NCBI GenBank assembly: GCA_044337705.1
Contig: JBIINB010000164.1
Location: 1-9,157 of the forward strand
Direction: 5' to 3'
Length of the DNA: 9,157 nucleotides
Source: JBEISR01 sp044337705
GTDB taxonomy: Bacteria; Planctomycetota; Planctomycetia; Pirellulales; Pirellulaceae
Of this stretch, positions 7,906-9,157 are shown in pieces (the first letter of the stretch is position 1; each line of letters opens with the position of its first letter). The position numbers were made by a program, and so were the translations under genes. The notes below the pieces were generated by a model, which worked only from the letters and a program-made list of their open reading frames with translations, was not told the DNA's origin and did no database searches.

Positions 7906-7979
7906 GGGCACGTAGCTCAGTTGGTTAGAGCGCGTCGCTGATAACGACGAGGTCCGTGGTTCGAATCCACGCGTGCCCA
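7906..7979 (+). tRNA. trnI: tRNA-Ile (anticodon GAT)
   Basis: A complete 74-base cloverleaf. The acceptor is GGGCACG/CGTGCCC with discriminator A; D-arm GCTC/GAGC; anticodon stem CGTCG/CGACG with loop CTGATAA and GAT at 7940-7942; T-arm CGTGG/CCACG with TTCGAAT loop. CCA is not encoded, so it must be added by the CCA-adding enzyme. It reads ATC and ATT codons. It is the first gene of a two-tRNA transcript with its own promoter and terminator, unlike the common location inside a 16S-23S spacer. Confidence 0.98.
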
Positions 7980-7996
7980 CTGGTTGGACAGAAAAA

Positions 7997-8034
7997 AAGT
8001 CGATTCGGCTGGTGCAATCTGCCGATTTCGACTT
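7997..8034 (+). repeat. hairpin in the spacer between the two tRNAs
   Basis: AAGTCGA-T-TCGGC (7997-8009) pairs with GCCGA-TT-TCGACTT (8021-8034). This makes 12 base pairs with a small 1x2 internal loop and an 11-base terminal loop. It occupies the middle of the 92-base tRNA spacer. It could guide cleavage of the precursor by RNase III or a similar enzyme. The sequence after it is GGTAATTG, with no T-run. Confidence 0.55.
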
Positions 8035-8071
8035 GGTAATTGTTTGTTCAAATGGAATTTTGCGTACATTC

Positions 8072-8144
8072 GGGGCTGTAGCTCAGTTGGGAGAGCATCT
8101 GCTTTGCAAGCAGAGGGTCGTCGGTTCGAGTCCGTCCAGCTCCA
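8072..8144 (+). tRNA. trnA: tRNA-Ala (anticodon TGC)
   Basis: A complete 73-base cloverleaf. The acceptor GGGGCTG/CAGCTCC contains the G3-U70 pair that marks alanine tRNAs, with discriminator A. D-arm is GCTC/GAGC; anticodon stem TCTGC/GCAGA with loop TTTGCAA and TGC at 8105-8107; T-arm GTCGG/CCGTC with loop TTCGAGT. The T-stem has a U50-U64 mismatch, which I believe also occurs in alanine tRNAs of other bacteria, so it need not mean a broken gene. CCA is not encoded. A terminator starts three bases after the gene. Confidence 0.98.
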
Positions 8145-8146
8145 TT

Positions 8147-8175
8147 AACCCTGGCCAAATGGCTAGGGTTTTTTT
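8147..8175 (+). terminator. rho-independent terminator closing the tRNA transcript
   Basis: AACCCTGGCC (8147-8156) and GGCTAGGGTT (8161-8170) form a 10-bp stem with one G-T wobble and a 4-base loop AAAT. The T-run 8169-8175 overlaps the end of the stem. This ends the tRNA-Ile/tRNA-Ala transcript immediately after tRNA-Ala, so rRNA cannot be co-transcribed efficiently downstream. Confidence 0.93.
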
Positions 8176-8643
8176 ATGCCTGGTACCTCTGAAAATACTG
8201 CTTCCAGGCTGGGGATCCGACCGTTCGTGGTGGAGGAAGCAGAAGTGGCCGAGTCGCCGACTGGGTGACCGACCGAATGTTCGTCGGATACCGGGCGTGA
8301 AATTCTGTAGATCGGCAAAGGGCACGACAAGCAAACCGAGATGAAAGACACTTCAGCCAACAAGTGTGGCCGATCGCATCCCCGCACCGCTGAAAAAGGC
8401 TCCCTAATGGCCTCCTTCCAGAACCGAAAGCTGCTCGGGCAATCCACTGAACCGACCGATCTTCGCTGAGCCCAACGTTAACGAAGATCCCCAGCGTCCC
8501 TACCGATTGAAACATCTTCGGAAGAGAGCAAAAGATTCGCCGCTCAAATTCCGATACAACCGCTCTCGACTTCCTTCGATCAGTCCACAAAGCCGATCGA
8601 TGGAACCAAACGAGCGTTGATCACCAACGATGTTTTCCCAATG
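8176..8643. other. gene-poor spacer with small inverted repeats
   Basis: I see no protein or RNA gene here. Open frames on the minus strand have no ribosome site, no recognisable domain and an odd residue mix. Visible structure is limited to ACACTT/AAGTGT around 8347-8366 and GATCTTCG/CGAAGATC (8458-8465 and 8482-8489), the latter with a 16-base loop containing the palindrome AACGTT. Neither is followed by a T-run. Confidence 0.5.
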
Positions 8644-8674
8644 TTTTCTTGGATGGAATCAACATCCAAGAAAA
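8644..8674. repeat. perfect 12-bp inverted repeat
   Basis: TTTTCTTGGATG (8644-8655) and CATCCAAGAAAA (8663-8674) match perfectly around GAATCAA. The T-tract is on the left and the A-tract on the right, the reverse of an intrinsic terminator on either strand. Its left arm is preceded by a near copy of ATGTTTTC 11 bases upstream (8630 and 8641). It lies about 125 bases before the promoter candidate at 8797, so a protein-binding site is possible. Confidence 0.65.
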
Positions 8675-8775
8675 AAACGGGTAAAAAAATCGAAGGGGCC
8701 TTGCGAAGGCGTCCGAAATCTGGATGATCTTGCACCTCTCGCTGCCCGATCGTCGAAAGCCGATTGGCAAGCGAG

Positions 8776-8825
8776 AAAAAAAGTTTCTGATTGGCCTTGA
8801 CCGGAAACGGGACAGCCGACAGAAT
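8776..8825 (+). promoter_or_regulatory. strong rightward promoter with UP-like A-tract, probably for an rRNA operon
   Basis: TTGACC (8797-8802) and CAGAAT (8820-8825) are spaced by exactly 17 bases. Upstream, AAAAAAAGTTT (8776-8786) falls about 46-56 bases before the expected start near 8832, where UP elements of rRNA promoters lie. A second TTGACC (8828-8833) begins 31 bases after the first, without a good -10. The reading as an rRNA promoter rests on these parts and on the boxA-like site downstream; the target gene is outside the window. Confidence 0.5.
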
Positions 8826-9157
8826 ACTTGACCCGCGACGAAAACGGGTAAGCTTAGAAATGAGCCCCGACGTAGTAGCGGAAACCGATCTTTGACAATT
8901 TGGTTGGAATGGTAGATGGCATCTTACGACAGGTGCTACCGACCGGGAGAAATCTTGGTTGGAAATGCCTGTCGATGATTGTTTGGGAATGGTGAGATTC
9001 GATTCCGAAAGGGATCGGAGTTCTCCGTTCTTCGAACGAGCGCGATGAATGGCGAGTCCCCGCGATTGTGAAAGCGATCTGCTAGATGGTGAAGCGAAAG
9101 CGAATCGGTCTGGCAACTGCTGAGAAGCAGTGAGAAGGGGGACGGAATCTAGAGCGA
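8826..9157 (+). ncRNA. probable 5' leader of a structured (rRNA) transcript
   Basis: No protein gene is convincing here. The stretch carries hairpins typical of a folded leader: CGACAGG/CCTGTCG (8927-8933 with 8968-8974), a 9-bp stem with a GAAA loop (8998-9019), CGTTC/GAACG (9026-9038), and ACTGCT/AGCAGT with a GAGA loop (9116-9131). TTGGTTGGAA occurs twice (8900 and 8955). No conserved start of 16S or 23S rRNA is present before the right edge, so the mature RNA would begin beyond it. Confidence 0.4.
8889..8902 (+). promoter_or_regulatory. boxA-like antitermination element
   Basis: TCTTTGACAATTT matches the boxA region of E. coli rrn leaders (TCTTTAACAATTT, recalled from memory) at all but one base. 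It lies about 60 bases after the predicted start from the promoter at 8797. boxA binds NusB/NusE and is typical of rRNA leaders, which supports an rRNA gene downstream. Confidence 0.5.

Noticed and set aside
7973..8344. Rightward 123-codon frame across tRNA-Ala
   Set aside because: It runs straight through a complete tRNA and its terminator, so it is not a protein gene.
8174..8590. Leftward 138-codon frame after the tRNA terminator
   Set aside because: No ribosome site or recognisable domain; the residue mix looks random and the C-terminal end abuts the tRNA terminator.
8580..9116. Leftward 178-codon frame near the right edge
   Set aside because: It has no ribosome site, is Ser/Arg-rich, has no family resemblance, and overlaps promoter, boxA-like and hairpin elements running the other way. 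A real small gene cannot be fully excluded.
1..9157. Mobile element, CRISPR, toxin-antitoxin, restriction or prophage content, including integration next to the tRNAs
   Set aside because: No transposase, integrase, repeat array or tRNA 3'-end duplication is visible. The tRNA 3' ends are followed by a normal spacer and terminator.

Overview
The window looks like chromosomal DNA from a planctomycete, most likely of the Pirellulaceae type. The basis is moderately high GC by eye, a strong excess of the hexamer CGATCG, a secreted thioredoxin-fold protein of a kind I associate with planctomycetes, and a tRNA-Ile/tRNA-Ala pair that is not enclosed in a 16S-23S spacer. Split rRNA operons are known in this phylum. 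The assignment is an inference, not a database result.

Left part (1-5528): a leftward dihydroorotase (pyrC, de novo pyrimidine synthesis) is divergent from two rightward peptide transporters. The first is a proton-coupled POT/PTR2 transporter (1600-3102). The second is a large OPT-family transporter (3225-5528). An intrinsic terminator lies between them, so they are neighbours with related substrates but not clearly one transcript. Together they suggest import of short and somewhat longer peptides as a nutrient source.

Middle (5529-7519): a convergent leftward gene encodes a 637-residue exported protein. It has a signal peptide, three tandem EF-hand-like Asp/Asn loops, a long helical middle with a TPR-like stretch, and a C-terminal TlpA/redoxin domain with a WCSPC active site.

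Right part (7520-9157): no convincing protein gene. A TTGACA/TAGGAT promoter drives a small tRNA transcript carrying tRNA-Ile(GAT) and tRNA-Ala(TGC). It is closed by a textbook terminator just after tRNA-Ala, so the pair is a free-standing unit. About 470 bases of apparently gene-free DNA follow, then a perfect 12-bp inverted repeat. Next comes a strong rightward promoter candidate with an A-tract upstream, then a boxA-like element and a leader rich in small GNRA-loop hairpins. That layout resembles an rRNA operon leader whose rRNA gene would lie just beyond the right edge.

I found no mobile element, CRISPR array, phage or defence system. The most unusual items are the exported EF-hand-like/thioredoxin protein and the detached tRNA unit next to a probable rRNA promoter.
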